The notes under the pieces were generated by a model that had not been told where the DNA came from, did not search any database, and saw nothing but the letters and a program-made list of their open reading frames with translations. This document shows, piece by piece, positions 36,421 to 50,400 of a stretch of DNA of 64,000 nt. Each line of letters opens with the position of its first letter. Positions within the stretch are counted from its first letter, which is position 1. The position numbers and the translations under genes were made by a program. Source of the DNA: Alitta virens (lineage: Eukaryota > Annelida > Polychaeta > Phyllodocida > Nereididae); contig OW028573.1 in the NCBI GenBank assembly GCA_932294295.1, positions 13,784,155 through 13,848,154 of the forward strand. The letters run 5' to 3'.

Positions 36421-37214
36421 GTAAATGTGTACAATGCATTGAGACATTGAACAAAAAGCTGAACTCAAGCAAAGGACAATTAAAATAAGAAACTATATTA
36501 TTTTGAGAACTGACTAGTGCATATTGCCATGCAATGGTTTGTTAGGGATTATGGGTTAGAGAGCGCCATCTTGATTATGTCACAATCTATCGTTAATGTG
36601 AACAAAGGCACATGTTATTGCATTATTTTGTCTGTTAATAACATTTCTAGTAACAGAAAACAAATAACGATGTTTTGTTTTATATTTGAAACCCAAAGTG
36701 TGCCTCCTTTCCAGTTAATTATTTCTATTAAGCCACTAACCCGCAGCATGCTTTGCGCGCATGCTGACATGTCTTGTAAGAAAAAATAGTAAATTTTAGA
36801 TTTCAGGTGCACATAGTTTGCCACACGTTTTTTGGCAAATGGTTGGCTCAAAAGTACCTCCCAAGAAGGCCAATTTAGACTGCCCATTCTGTAATAATGA
36901 CTGGGAAAATATCATGTATAGATAATAATAAAAAGTACTTATACAGTTTAACCCCCCTGTATTTATACAGTTTAACCGGCCAACTAATATGTCCCTCATG
37001 GGATGACCTGAAGAGGAAGATTCTCCCACTTGGTTGGGTAAAACGATTTGGCAGGTCCCAGGCTGAGTCCTATGAACACAAACCCCATCTCCAACCCCTC
37101 CCCCCCCCCCCCCCCTCAAGCACCATCATTGCCAGTTGATCTGTGTCAGACAAGTCATTTACATATTTTTAAAACATTTTGCTGATTAATGTATGGTTCT
37201 GCTGCAGCATCAAA

Positions 37215-40200
37215 ATGATGTCCAGGAAACGGAGCTCAGGCAGTGGAAGGCAGTCACTTCTTCCTCGCAAAAGTCGGACCAGTTATGGTATGTTTTTAAG
37301 TTTTTACAAGCTTGTCCTTTGCATAAGAATCATTGAATATTCAGATTCTAGATTTTTTTTATTGTAAGGGAAAGTTTAATTTAATGACAAGGCATTTATT
37401 ATATATCATAATGGGATGAAATAAAAAAATACAATTAAGATCAATTGAAATGTGAAGTGCAAGAGGGTGAAGATAAAGTTTTAGAGTCTTTGATTTCTTC
37501 AAATTATTTGAAATTATTATACCTTTTGTGCACTATGTCAACTCTTTAACAGGTACTGCCTGGAAGGTATACTACTTGTAATATATGATCAGTTTGGTTT
37601 TAAAGTAATATTTTCAATACGATACATGTATTACAAAGTGAGGTTCATCTGAACAGATGATGCATAACTGATAAATTATTACAGGAAACCGTTCATCATC
37701 AATCGGAGGAAAGTTGGGGGGTGGAAGAACTCCGCTGGCTAATTCTACACTTTCACGTGGAAACCAGTCATCAGCAATGGCAGGAAAAGCTGCCACTGGC
37801 AAGACACCACTTGTCAGTTCAAGGAAATCTGTATTCATGGGTGCACCTGCTGGAAAAGCCTCGTTTGGATTATACATTGGTCAGAGGTATTGTCGGCAGT
37901 CTTTTTGGACAATAGAAATTATTTAATTATTTTTAAATACCAATAAATCATTGCTGTTATGGTGTTTATCTGTTTAAGCTTTGAAAGCTTTTAATGCAAC
38001 ATAGAGGGCAATCTGAAATTTTACACTTGATACAAGTTGGTGGTTTCACAAATATTACTTCTGACAAAATCATGTTTGTTTAATATTGTCCTTTTGATAA
38101 TTAGGAGATCCAGTGTACTTGGTTATGGGAACGACAAAATAAGGGATCAAAGGCCAGTGAAGGACAGCCACTTTAGAGAGAAGAGTATACGTCACCTTGT
38201 TGAGGTGTGTTTTGCTTATCCCTTTAATTGCTTTTACCCATATCATTTTCAAGAGCCAATATTGCTCCTCGTCCTCAGATGGAGCTTTTTTTTTTCTTTT
38301 CTTTACGATAAGTGCACATTAGTTAATGAATCACATTTTGTTTTTAGTTTCTGGTAGAGAAGCATTATCCTCACCAGTTGTCAATGAAGATGTTGCACAG
38401 CCCTCAAGCCAAAGTGTTTCTGGGAATATTTGAGGTAAGCTCAACAACGACAGTTCATGAAAGCTTTGACACTAAGACACCTAATCTTTAGGATTTTTGA
38501 CTGCATAATTTTTGTTGGTATTTTGCTTTATTGGAGTTTCCTCCCCCCCCCCCCCCGCCCCCCCCATAACTGCAGTAATTACATGTAATAGAGTATCTGG
38601 CTCCACGATAAGGTGTTTAATAGAGATTAGCAATTTGGTGAACATTAGTTTGGTTTACATATTACCGTATTATATGACATTCACTTCCAGTTTATGGTGA
38701 AACTTTTGTGGCCTGGCTTTGCTTTTGGAAGGAAAGCAGAAGAGCAAGTTCCTGATGTACTTAAAATTTTGGGTTACCCATTCGTAATTTCGAAAACATC
38801 GATGTACGCAGTTGGGAGTCCTCACACATGGCCCACTCTGTTGGCAGCACTAACCTGGTTGAGGGAACAGATTCAGGTACTCTCATATACATATATTTTT
38901 ATTCACATCTGTAGACAATTTTATTTGCTTTTCCCTTTCAAACTATGCAAATTGCTTTTGTTTCAGTATGGGGAGGAATTGGATGTGGAGACTATTTTCT
39001 TCCCCCCATCATTAGAAGAACCAACTGGCTTTCCAGATGAAAAGGTATAAGTTTTTCCAGCTTCTCATCAAAACTATTCATTTTTATCTGCAAATAAGGC
39101 TATATACTCATCCCATTATTTACAGATCTTCTTTGATTATCGAGCAACCACCTACCACAGCTTCTTTGAAGGAGCAGATTCTTTTGAGGAACAGATGAAT
39201 GAACTGGCCAAGATAATTCGTAAGTTTTCAGTCATGATGCATAGAGTACTATTAGCATACAATTACATAAAATAATGCTTGCCGAGTTTTGATATTTTAT
39301 TAGTTACGAACCATTGAAGAAGTGAAAGTACTACACTCTTTTCTCAGCAATTTGGCTATTGTCAATGCAAAATAAATCACTATTTTTCACCATGTGTCAT
39401 TAATGCAGGTAATGACTGTGGAACTGGTACTGTGGAGGATCTTCAAGCTCAAAACAGAATACTGGAAAATGAATTGCAGTCTTTGCTCAATGAACCTGTA
39501 AGTCACTACACCAGATTTGTTAAAGTTCATCAAGAATTATAATTTTTATTGCATGAGCCATTGATTAAGAACTATCATAACATAATAAATTTTTTCAGGA
39601 CCAAGTTTTGGAAGCAAAAGAATTGTACAGCAAGATGCAGGTTGACAAGTCTGGTGTAGAAACATACTACCGAGGTCTTCAAGAAAAAAAACAGAGCAGT
39701 GCTGAAAAGACTAACAGACTGGTCACTATAGAGATTCCAGCATTAGGTATGCATGTGTGTTTAGCAGTCATTTAACAGTCAATGTATTTGTTTTAATGAA
39801 GGTACCGTCATCGAAAATAATTTAGTATTTTTATGAATATTAACACATACAAGCGCCTCACATTTTTACTTTGATGTATTATCACTCTTGCAGAATCTGA
39901 ACTTGAATCCTTATCAAAAGAAAACAAAAGAAAACAACACATAAAGGACACACAAGAGTATTCACAAGCAGATTTGCAGCGCATAAACCAAGACAGACAG
40001 GTGCTGAGTATGTCCATAGAATCAGCAGAGAAGGAAAGGCGGCAGCTTGAGGAAGAATTATGGACTGGTGACATCACTTTCACAAAATTGCGAGAGCAGG
40101 TACATTTCTGATATTGATTTTTCATGATAAAAGAAATGTACAGACACATCGTGTTAATTTCTGAAGCACATATTTAATGATAATAAAGTGAAACTACACA

Positions 40201-42097
40201 TCCTAGTTAAATTGTTTCAGCAATAAGCATTATAAAATATAAATATTTACTTGTAATGCACCAGTGTCCAGCACGTAGAGCTGTTCAAGAAAATGTTGAT
40301 GAAATGCCTTACAAGAAAATATGAAATAAACTGTCTACAAGTGGACGAGCAGTTATCAATTTATTTGGGAGCATAAGCAAGCGCTTAACTGAAATGGACT
40401 GTGAACAACTCACCATACAACACAGTTGAACACACCCAGGCATTTCTTACCTATGGTCTTCAATTCAAAATTGCTCATTTAAGGAACAAGTCACAAAATT
40501 TGGATATTTAACGTTTTTGTGGAGCATTCCAGAGTGCAAATATTGGAACCATTTTACGCAGGTAGCAGCAATACATGGTATGTAGCAATATAAATTTGTA
40601 TTTCATAAATAATATGTTGTATCTACTTCAGGCTGAAAAGAAACTGGGCGAGTATAGGCAGACTGCATCCAACATGAAACTGATTCCCTCGGGTGCAAAG
40701 AATGCCCAAGGATTCAATTTGGAACTCCCTCCATTACCTTCCCATGGGAAAGAAGAAACTTATATGGATAATCTCACTTCATATATGGTATGGATGATGA
40801 ATTGTTGTTAGATAACGGACTTCAAACGAAATGAATGTGCGAGCTCTCTTGTAGTTTGTGTACTGCAAAGACCTATATCAGCCAGGTGTATTTAACTCAA
40901 AATGAATTATTAACTCAAACTGTGTTCCTTTGCAGAGAAGCTTTGTAGAACTAAAGGCTTGCTTTAAAGAGACAACAAAAGAAATAGAAGCTAAAACAAT
41001 TGCTACGGATGATCTTCTAGAACAGGTGCGTGTTTCTAAATTACATAAAAAAAATTGACTTAACATTTTTCTGTGCTTTTGATTAACTTCATCATCATAT
41101 TTACTGATGCAGGTCACAGAACTGAGCTTCCAAGAGGAACAAGAAGTCAGAATTCTTGATGCCAAACAGAAACGCATAACAGATGCCATCGCTAATATGA
41201 AACAGGTAAATTTTAATCATTTTAGCCAGTACATAAGTTTATACTAAAATATCAACATTTCTTGTATGTATTACAATAACTGACATGCCATATATATTTC
41301 TCAGGTTTTCACATCTGAGAGTGAGCAACTGCAACGGGAAATTGACGACATACAAAGTGGGTTCAACCAGTGTCAGGTTGGGTCAAAACAAGATACTTCT
41401 AGGCGACTGGAGGAGGCTAAGTTGAGGTATGTATCATTGAAGCCACTAGGAGGCAGCAAAATTCTGTCCAGTGCTCAATTTGTGCAGGTTAGCATCTCAT
41501 GCAAGCCAAATAATTGGTATTGCTATACATCTTAAAAATTGTCTAGCATTTAATTCCCCAAATAGATGAGATGTAAAATTGCTTATCAAACTGTCTCACT
41601 GTAAAGTATTGCTTAAAATTGTTTGTTTCCCAGAGTCTGCTACTCGAAGTAAAATCAATATTGAGTGCTGGTGAATCTGAATTTAAGTTTTATTAATTTA
41701 AGGACTTCCTTAATGTTCCGAAAAAGTTATTCCAGCTATCCCTATGAGCACACTGTTCTGCAAATAATATCAGTTTTTTACCAAAAATATTCAGGTTTCA
41801 CAAGCAACAATCGGTGCAGTCAGCTGAGATGGCAGACCGAATTAACATGATGCAGGAAGCTATGAAGTTGGTTTTGGAGCACAAGGAGAAAATATTGGTA
41901 ATAATTTTAGTTTACAGAAAAAAATGTTCATTGTCATTTGACATAACGCTTTTTTGTGATAGTAGATACAGAACGGTTTCTTTTATTTTGAACAGGAACA
42001 CACACAAACCCTAGTAAAATGGGTCGAAAATCTGTACGACTCCGAAGTTCACAAACTTCAAGAAGAAGGTATCCAGGTACCCCCGGAGTACCTGTAA
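37215..42097 (+). CDS. NDC80: NDC80 (HEC1) kinetochore protein, complete, 16 exons
   Basis: Exons: 37215-37287, 37685-37886, 38105-38204, 38348-38434, 38691-38876, 38967-39044, 39126-39219, 39409-39497, 39599-39746, 39894-40099, 40632-40787, 40936-41025, 41113-41205, 41305-41426, 41795-41897, 41996-42097. Phases agree and give 642 residues, the usual length of the human protein. NDC80 pairs with NUF2 in the four-part complex that ties kinetochores to microtubules. Seen here: a basic Ser-rich N-tail (MMSRKRSSGSGRQSLLPRKS), the type of region Aurora B phosphorylates; the calponin-homology domain at about residues 92-216 with LGYPFVISKTSMYAVGSPHT; then long coiled coil with the loop region (MKLIPSGAKNAQGF). 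Two adjacent Met codons begin the frame. The short NLYDSEVHKLQEE end is the SPC24/25-side segment. Confidence 0.96.
38541..38567. repeat. C-homopolymer in an NDC80 intron
   Basis: Two long C runs separated by one G lie in the intron between the exons at 38348-38434 and 38691-38876. Similar C or G runs occur near 3640, 37099, 58699 and 62633. Confidence 0.85.
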
Positions 42098-42261
42098 TTA
42101 CTATCGTATGACATTGTTGTATAATATGTATATAGATGTATATACAATCGCCCAAAACTCTCATACACAACACCAAGACAACACATTTCATTGTAATACG
42201 TTTATTCCACAACTTGTATTGATGGCTTAGAAAAATACTCTTAACAATTTGCATGTTCAGA

Positions 42262-42306
42262 AATAAATCTTGTCTTTTATAAAAGCTACGGTTCTTAGTT
42301 TTTATT
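42262..42306. terminator. Facing polyadenylation signals of NDC80 (+) and the cytokine receptor (-)
   Basis: AATAAA on the plus strand at 42262-42267 is 165 bp after the NDC80 stop. AATAAA on the minus strand (TTTATT at 42301-42306) faces it 33 bases away and could end the receptor transcript, whose stop codon is at 45470. This implies a 3.1-kb receptor 3' UTR and a tail-to-tail overlap at the 3' ends. Confidence 0.5.
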
Positions 42307-45300
42307 GAACTGAGGTAACATTATGGGCAGGATGTTGATACATAATAGAAGTGAAAAACAACACATCATGCGTCACCCTCCGACAAGGTAAACAATGCCT
42401 TTGTGACTACTAATGGTAAAGTTAAATCCAGCATGGCTGATTTAGGATAGTTCCAGTTAAAAATCTTGATTATTTACCATAAAAATTAAAATGTGCATTT
42501 GATTCTTTTTTGAGAAAACATTCACCTGTCAGTTGGAGAAAAATAAAATCTACAAATATGATGTCTAAAAGGAAATACACTGTTCACAGGATATATATTG
42601 TTTATTAGTTTGGTTACCGAACATGAGGTTGCCACAATAAAATTATATGTTGGCATAAAAGAACTTGAATAGAAAAATGATCCTTAGCCCAAAAACAAAA
42701 CTTAGAAAAATATCCTTGGCAAAAACAACTTAAGGAAAGTCAAATGTGTTCCAAATGTGCTCAATACCTGTGCATTTGAAGGGGTTTTTATACTGAGGCA
42801 TGATTATCAGTGACACATGACCTTTCAGAGTGAGCATGACTTCTGACCATAAAAACAGGTCATTGTCCCCCAATTACAAAAGGTATTCCTATGGTCCAAA
42901 ATCCATGAAATTTTTCGATTCACACATGAATGCAACAACTGTTCCACAATGCGTATGGACAGACAGATGTGATAGGCCATTGCAATACCCAAGGCAAATA
43001 ACCAAGGGTAAAAAATTTACTGAGATGCAATAATGCCAAATGAAGATGACTTTAAAATGTGTTAATTAGCTTAAAATTAAGACTAACATAAAGTAAACAG
43101 AATTGAGGTCCATGTATTTGTATGAGCAGAGCATTTCATTAAATATTGGTCAATGGCCATAATTAACAAAAGATAAAACAGAATGGTGTGAAACTTTTAA
43201 GTGTAAGGATTGTATTCTTTTTGAAATTGTTCGGTATTGGCTCAGTGCTTCTGACATTAAGTTAGTCAGCTGGAGGCACACTTTTATGGCATATCTGTCT
43301 GACAACTAGAAAGAACTCAAGCATTTTGTCAGATTTCAAGGCTTAAAACGCATCTATTAAATATTGTTTTGTCGTGCTTCATGAAATCTTTCAAGGCAAG
43401 GAAACTTGAATACATGTATGTCCGAACTATTGGAATCTAGGGACTGACAAATTCAACAGTAAATATTTGTGAACTTGAGTCTTTATCTCCACGAACTTAT
43501 GTAACATTAGTTCTCGGAGAAAATTGTGAACAAATAGGACAGGAGCAAAATCTCATACTACAAGCACCCAGAGATGTGGGCTGATGAAATGAAACTTGTC
43601 AAGGAAAGTAATGGCAAGTTTCAAAATGTCCCCACATCCACTGGTTGGCAGTCAAATAGCTGTCACTGTTTGGGAATATTTATTCAAATAACATTAAACT
43701 TAACCAGGCCTGGTACAATTTTTCGATGAGCATTCATGGCAAAAACATCCATGTAAAATCCAATATTTTTCAAATAAAAACTCCACATGATAACAATATT
43801 AAGACACTTCTTATATATGTACATTTAAAGGTATAACATCACCAACTGAGCCACACAGGTTTCTGAAAACTTTTGAACCAGAATTGGCTCAATGCAATTC
43901 TCATAAGGAAATATTTCCATGCACCATTATGCTAAGGACTTAAACATACTCTGCAATTTCAGCAAGAAAAAAAACCTTCCCAGAGCATAAAGTATCACAG
44001 ACTTCAAGTTTTTCAAATTCTTAATGGTCGATTCAAGCAGATACATTGACTTACCCTATTCAGCTATTGATTTAGGAATTTCTTTTAACTATTTATCTCA
44101 GTGAAAACAAATCTCAATGTCCATAGCACAAAATAGTATTAACTATAAATATATACCAATTACTAAAATCAATATCACCGAAGTTACACTTCTATTCTCA
44201 CAGAAACAATAACTTGAACATGTATATTACAATGTAATTGTACTAGACCCTAACATCTAACATATACCTGTCCAAAACAAATCTTGGTATACGTGTATTT
44301 CATAACTTACAAGCTACATCACACTCGGGTCTGGAATTCACTAGTTGAGGCAAATAAACATGATAAATCTCATACATTGTGTAAAAAAGGCAATTTAAAA
44401 CATAGCCATTACAAAACCTAGGTGTAGCACCTGAGCTCCATTATTAGGGCTATTTCACTTAAATATAAAGCACAGGGAAATCTGAGACCCATTATAAGGC
44501 CTGTTTTGTTTTAATGACAGACAGCAGTAATGAGTAATAACACGCCAGGTGACTGCCTGATGCCACAAAAATGCCCTCTTTGTAAGTTTGTACAGATCAC
44601 TAAAGACTTAAAAGGACCCAGCCATTAGGGTATCATCAATTTCTTCACCAGATCAGACAATTTTTGGCAACCTCTGGTGTTTTTTTTATTTCCCATCTGT
44701 TCTGTTAACAATCTATTGATTAAAATATGTAATGATGTTCAGGTAAAAAGGTTAAATCAGGCACTGCTTCTTGCTGACAAAATGCAGTGCTACCTTTATT
44801 TGCTGTCTATTGTCTCTACATTCTAACATTTCAGGCAACAGTGATAGCACCGGCAATCTATTATTTTGATATGACTTAACAACGCTACTTTACTCATAAA
44901 TCGGTTAACTATAACCGTTAAAATTTTCAAGACTTCCAAATCGATAATATACATGAAGTTCTGACCTCACATTGCTCCATTTTAAGTGGAATAGTCCTAA
45001 ACTAAAATTTTACATTACTGTAAACACTATATGTACAACACAAAGCAGGAATGTGCGACTAGTTTCTTCACACTTATCTAAAGTTAGGACGAAATATTAC
45101 GAATCAGGTTAAGAAATATAGCACATGCATTATAAATAAAACATGTACACTATGTACAATTATCATTAACAATATATATTATTCCCAGGCACATGAAATG
45201 ATCAGAGGCTGACCAGGGATTTTTATCCAACAACAGATTTCAGGCACAGTAACAGCAACATACAAAAGACAATACAAACCCGGGTTAATTTACAAAATTA

Positions 45301-45467
45301 CTTGTCCAGAGTAAAAGATGGTGCATTATGTAAAATATTACCAGCTGCAGTGCCATGCGGTCAACCATATCATTTAGAATAGCAGGCCTGGCAATTGGTG
45401 GCACTATGCCACATCTTTATTCATACATACAACGACAATAAATTAACACAAGCATTTCACAAATAAA
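42307..45467 (-). other. Probable long 3' UTR of the cytokine receptor
   Basis: No splice-compatible coding sequence was found. The tract is AT-rich with many short T/A-rich words. A degenerate dispersed-repeat copy lies near 42825-42975 (CATGAAATTTTTCGATTC followed by ACAGACAGATGTGA). Confidence 0.4.
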
Positions 45468-47430
45468 TCAAACGGTCTGATCGGCGTGCAAGGCACTCCA
45501 TCGAACTTCCGGCTCTATATTTAGCCGAGGTGGCAAAGTCACATAGTCCACGCAAAAGCCATTCCCATCAGAGCTTTTGTCCTTGGCTGTTTTGTTCATA
45601 CCTTGATCGCTTTTTTCTGACTCAATATTGTGACCTCCGCATTCCCCATTAACACGGTTGTGCTCTGAGGACATCACATGTTTTGAATCATTATTAGTGC
45701 CAGTAACATTATCGAGAGTAATGTTACGTGGCTCAAGCTTGTCTTGTTCTTCACGGTTTATAGATTCACTGTCTGTCAATTGTTTGTATTGTAAGTGCAA
45801 AAGACCCGTTTCATCTCCCTCGTTCAGTGGGTCAGAAAGCACCAATTCATTCTCTGAAGGTGAGCAATCTCTTTCAGCATGAGGCTGACTGTTTGTTGCA
45901 TTAGGAGGTTCCAATATTAAACCTCCATTTGACGGAATCTCATGAGGCAATGCAACATAACCAGATGCATTTAACAGATGTATTCGTCCAGGTAGACTAG
46001 AAATGCTTGATACAGTACTTTGGTCATCTGAGTGTGGTGGGTCTGGTGGGAAAGGCACGTATCCCACATCGAGACAGTCTGAGAGGCTTGAGGTTGTGCC
46101 ATTTGTTCTCTCACTTTCGTCATTCACTTTATTTTGTGGCATAAAAGAGTGCACAGTTTCTGGTGGCGACAAAGTGTCACCAGGTTGATCAGTCCCCAAC
46201 TGCTCTTGCACCAGGCTACAATTTGTTTCATCAAGGTTCAGATTGGGCCTTCTTGAATCAGTTTCAGCAGCACCTGTAAATACAACCCAAAAAGACTTGA
46301 TTGGCATCCCTTAATACTTTCAAAAAACTTATTTAAGTTATCAACTTAGTAATAACAATTTCATACATACCATTGTTATTCGTTAGAGCAAGGGCCAGTG
46401 GCTCAGTGTTTTCCTCAAGAACAGGCAAGAGTGGTGGTGTTTTTGGAGACGTGTACTGATCAACCAAGGCATAAGAAGCAATACTGGACTGGCCGGAATT
46501 TTCAATATCTTGTGCATCAGTGTCTATCATGGGCATCTCACATTTCAGAGCTACTGAGTAGTCTTGTTCAGCGCTCAACTGATTTGCTAAATTAAGGCAA
46601 ACGGCTCTGGAATTTGGCGAATCGTATTGGCCGCCATTAGGATCCGTCAACTCATTACTGTTATTGTAGTAAGAGTGAGGATTAGACGTGGGCACCATTG
46701 GAAAATCTTGTGAGTCTTGTAAACTGTCCATAGTTTCTAACGGGAGTGTCAGAGATACTTGGTCATGCACAGCACTCCCATTCATTAGTAAAGCTCTCTG
46801 TAACATATTAAAAAAAAGACCATCATTATTTTTATTAAAAAATTGAAGCTCTCCACAAACATTTGCATCTAAACATGACTTTATGTTACCTCATGGGAGC
46901 TTCCTTCACTTCTGTGATATGTCCTCTTATTAAAATTATTCTCCAGTAAAGCGTTGCTCTCATTTTCTGTAATCCTGGTCACACCAGAGTGCTCTGGAGG
47001 ACCATTTCTGTGGCTGCCAAGAGTCTCCCCAGTGTACATGATCTGTTCTGTGTCCAAGTTAGCATGACCAATCTGAAGAGTATGTTTACATAGTTGCATT
47101 AGCTGACAAAAAATAGCATGTGATTTCATAAGACCCTTTTTCAATTACATTGTATAAAATCCAACCAACCAGCAATATAAATACATACATATATAAGAGC
47201 ATTTCAGTGCAGTGCAATGGATTTGTGAAGAGAACTGACAACACAGCACTAGGGTGCACACACAAATTTGCACACGCACTAAACAGCCACTTCCGGCGAG
47301 GAGAATTGACAAACTGCTTAGTGTGGTCTACCTTCAGAAATACAGGGTGCGGCATAAAAACTTGCACCAGCTGGCTACTGCTACTGCTACCTCTTTTGTT
47401 ACTACCTGAATTGACAGTGATTGCATGCAG
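45468..47430 (-). other. Receptor cytoplasmic tail with repeated tyrosine motifs
   Basis: Four exons (47430-47332, 47102-46890, 46797-46371, 46273-45468) code for about 515 residues, acidic and Ser/Pro/Asn-rich. Tyrosines in SH2-type contexts: IMYTGE, QYDSPN, DYSVAL, SYALVD, QYTSPK, GYVPFP, GYVALP, QYKQLT, DYVTLP. The final three Y-V-x-[LF]-P-like sites recur at spacing of tens to hundreds of residues. No kinase or TIR domain is present. This fits docking sites for STAT or phosphatase SH2 domains. Confidence 0.8.
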
Positions 47431-50400
47431 CTGCAATCATACACAAGAAAGTAATAATAATCCTAAATTATCTTTTTCAATATATTTTCTTGTTTCCTCA
47501 AGAAAGATAGATAATATGGATCTAAATACAGCGCATGCACATTTATCACACCTTCGGGTCATTTTCACCTCAGCCTTTGCAATACAAGCATTAGATTATG
47601 TCACTGATCATACAGATGTGTAGTAACTAGGAAATCTTTTGTCTGCAACTAGAAACACCATGCAAGCAGACAGAAATTTGACTTCTGTGATATGTGCCAC
47701 TCAGAACAAGCCCTGAAGCATGCACCCTCTCAATAATTCAGACACTGATATTGTCTGACATTATAATATCAAAAATATCACAATGACCAATTGCTTATGC
47801 CCCTGACTAAATGTGACAAAACTTTAAAAGACCTCATAAGCATTTGAGTAACCTAGAGCTTTCCTGAAAGAGTAGATGCCTGGTGCAAGTTTTTAGGCTG
47901 CAACTGTATATTTCATAGACATGTCACATGTGAATTGCCACAGAATACTAAGTTGTTACAAAAATGGACAAAAGAATACTAATCAAGGTTTCTGTATTTA
48001 TGAAAGATTGGATGACTATGTGATTGTGATGTATATGCATGACCACCAGGGCGATTGTGAAGCTAAACATTGTTAAATGTATGAATGTTGTTATATATAC
48101 GTGATATTGAATGAATGAATGAACTGGGTTGAATTGAAATGTAAAACTCTATAATCATGAATAAACACATTAGACAAAACTAATTAATTAAAATGATCAG
48201 CTTACCCGCTCAATTTCAGGAGCACTGATGGGAACTTCATCCATTAAACGCTTCCATTTTTTTGTGACATACCTGGAAATAAAAGTAGGACATGTTAATT
48301 TGAAGACCTCATGGTTGTATCCATTAGAATATAAATTAGAGGACCTGAAATTCTAGACAAGAATACAAATTAGCAAAGACACAAAATTAAGACATTTAAA
48401 AACATAGGGACCCTAAGCCAATACAAGGGTCAATGAAGATTCAACTATTTATTCGGCATTACCTCCTTAGTGAATACTTTATTAACACATTTGACCTGGA
48501 AGTTGCAATTTACCTGTAGGTCAAACACAGCTTGAATTTAACTTCAGTAATAACTGTCATTTGATATCTCCACTTTCAAATTCAGTTATTTTCATGACAG
48601 GCAAACTAATAAAGTTTTTGTTTTCTTCGAAAAAGTGAAAACAATGTGAGGACTGTAAGCCATCTCCGTATCCAAATAGGATAGAGGATCTCCTTGATAC
48701 TCATCCAAACCAATTTGCTTATAAATCTAAACATGGCACGGATCAGTGCATTTATGTTCTTAAGGAAATTATTGATTATTACAGAACTCTGAATGGAACT
48801 GTGTTTGTATCCTATCTGGATGCTAGCAAGACTTTCGACAGAATTAACCATGATAAACTTTTTGATAAACTAAGGAGAAGAGGTGTACCAATGTATGTTA
48901 CCAGATTGCTTATTTACTGGTATAGATGTCAGATTTTGTGGGGGAGTACCTATTCAGAGTTGTTTTCTGTAACAAATGGAGTTCGACAAGGTGGTATTTT
49001 ATCGCCGCATTTGTTCAATGTTTACTTTGATGACCTGAGTGAGGCATTAAATAAGATTTATTGTGGATGTGCTTTTAATAATACTATTGTAAATCATATG
49101 ATGTATGCTGATGATCTGGTGGTTTTTGCCCCCTCTATTCGTGGATTGCAGACTCGAATTAATAAGTGTGAAAACTTTGCTGAGACTCATGATGCTATTT
49201 TCAATTCTCATAAGAGTGTTTCTATGATATTCCGTCCAAAAGGTGAAACTTCTTACTTGTATGACTCTGTTTACCTGAATAATGAGTGTATAAAAGTTGT
49301 GTCAAGTACAAAATATTTGGGCCATTATCTTGCCAGCGCTTTATCAGATGATCTTGACATTAAGCGACAATGTAGACAGCTATATGCTCAGGGCAATTCC
49401 CTCATAAGGAAGTTTTGTATACTGCGCACTGCGCACCTATGGTGCAGTTATAGCAAAGTCAGTATTAGGAAGCTGCAGATTGCTTATCAGACCGTGTTCA
49501 AGATTCTGCTAGGTTTTTCCAAATATGATAGTAACAGTTTACTCTGTACAGTATTTCATACTAGAAGCTGCTCTGCAGCCATTAGAAATTATGTCTATAA
49601 ATTCATGTGTAGACTTGCCACATCACCAAATGATATTATCAAAAATATTGCTCTGACTAGTCTTGCTTTTACATCCAGGATTAGAAATCACTGGATTCAG
49701 CTGTTATATGTTGGTGCTAGCCCGTAAAATATAATGATATGATTGTATTGTATATGGACCGCTTTTGTGTCTGGAATAAAGTTTATAATAATAATAATAA
49801 TAATAATAATATATTTCCCTAGAGTCTTGCTAAATGCTTGTAACTGAGCAAAATGTTTTAATATCAGTACATTTACTTACTTGACGACGTAGCAAATGCC
49901 ACAAACGATCAGGACTGAGACAATGAGACAAGAAACTGTAACACCAGCCAAGGCACTGGCTGTCAATCCTGAAATATAAAATTAATGTGATACAGATTGA
50001 ATTGTCTCGATTTCTCAAAGCTATTGGTTGGATGCTTATAAAGCTTATATGACCAGTTGGCAATGGCAGATGTAATGAGCTTGGAGTCTTCACTATGTTT
50101 GTTTATGACATGGATAAGGTTTTAACTTGCCCAGGCATTAGTGTAAGTAATGGGTAAAAAAAGCACGATATATTCATTATCTCATGCAAATGGTATTGAA
50201 CTCTCATTTAGCTCATAAATTGTCCCTTTGCCAGAATTCAAATCTGGTACCTTAAAGGCTTGGCAAAATCTTAAGCACTTGACCATCCATGCAGCTCACA
50301 ATGCATTCTTCCATTTCTGTTATAAAAATTTCACAATCGAAAAAAAAAATTAAAATGTTCATCACATACCTGATCTGCCAACTTTCATTTCAATTTTCTG

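Larger units (their letters stand above)
33621..37214. other. Intergenic region between head-to-head TAB2/3 and NDC80
   Basis: No coding exons seen. It should hold both promoters and 5' UTRs. Visible contents: an NRF1-type pair at 35188-35354, an inverted-repeat element at 35850-36180, a tRNA-derived repeat near 36282-36420, a YY1-like GCGCCATCTTG at 36563-36573, and a C-homopolymer near 37099-37115. Confidence 0.6.

Noticed and set aside
36752..36770. E2F-like TTTGCGCGC upstream of NDC80
   Set aside because: It does not match the TTTSSCGC consensus; suggestive for a cell-cycle gene but too weak to report.
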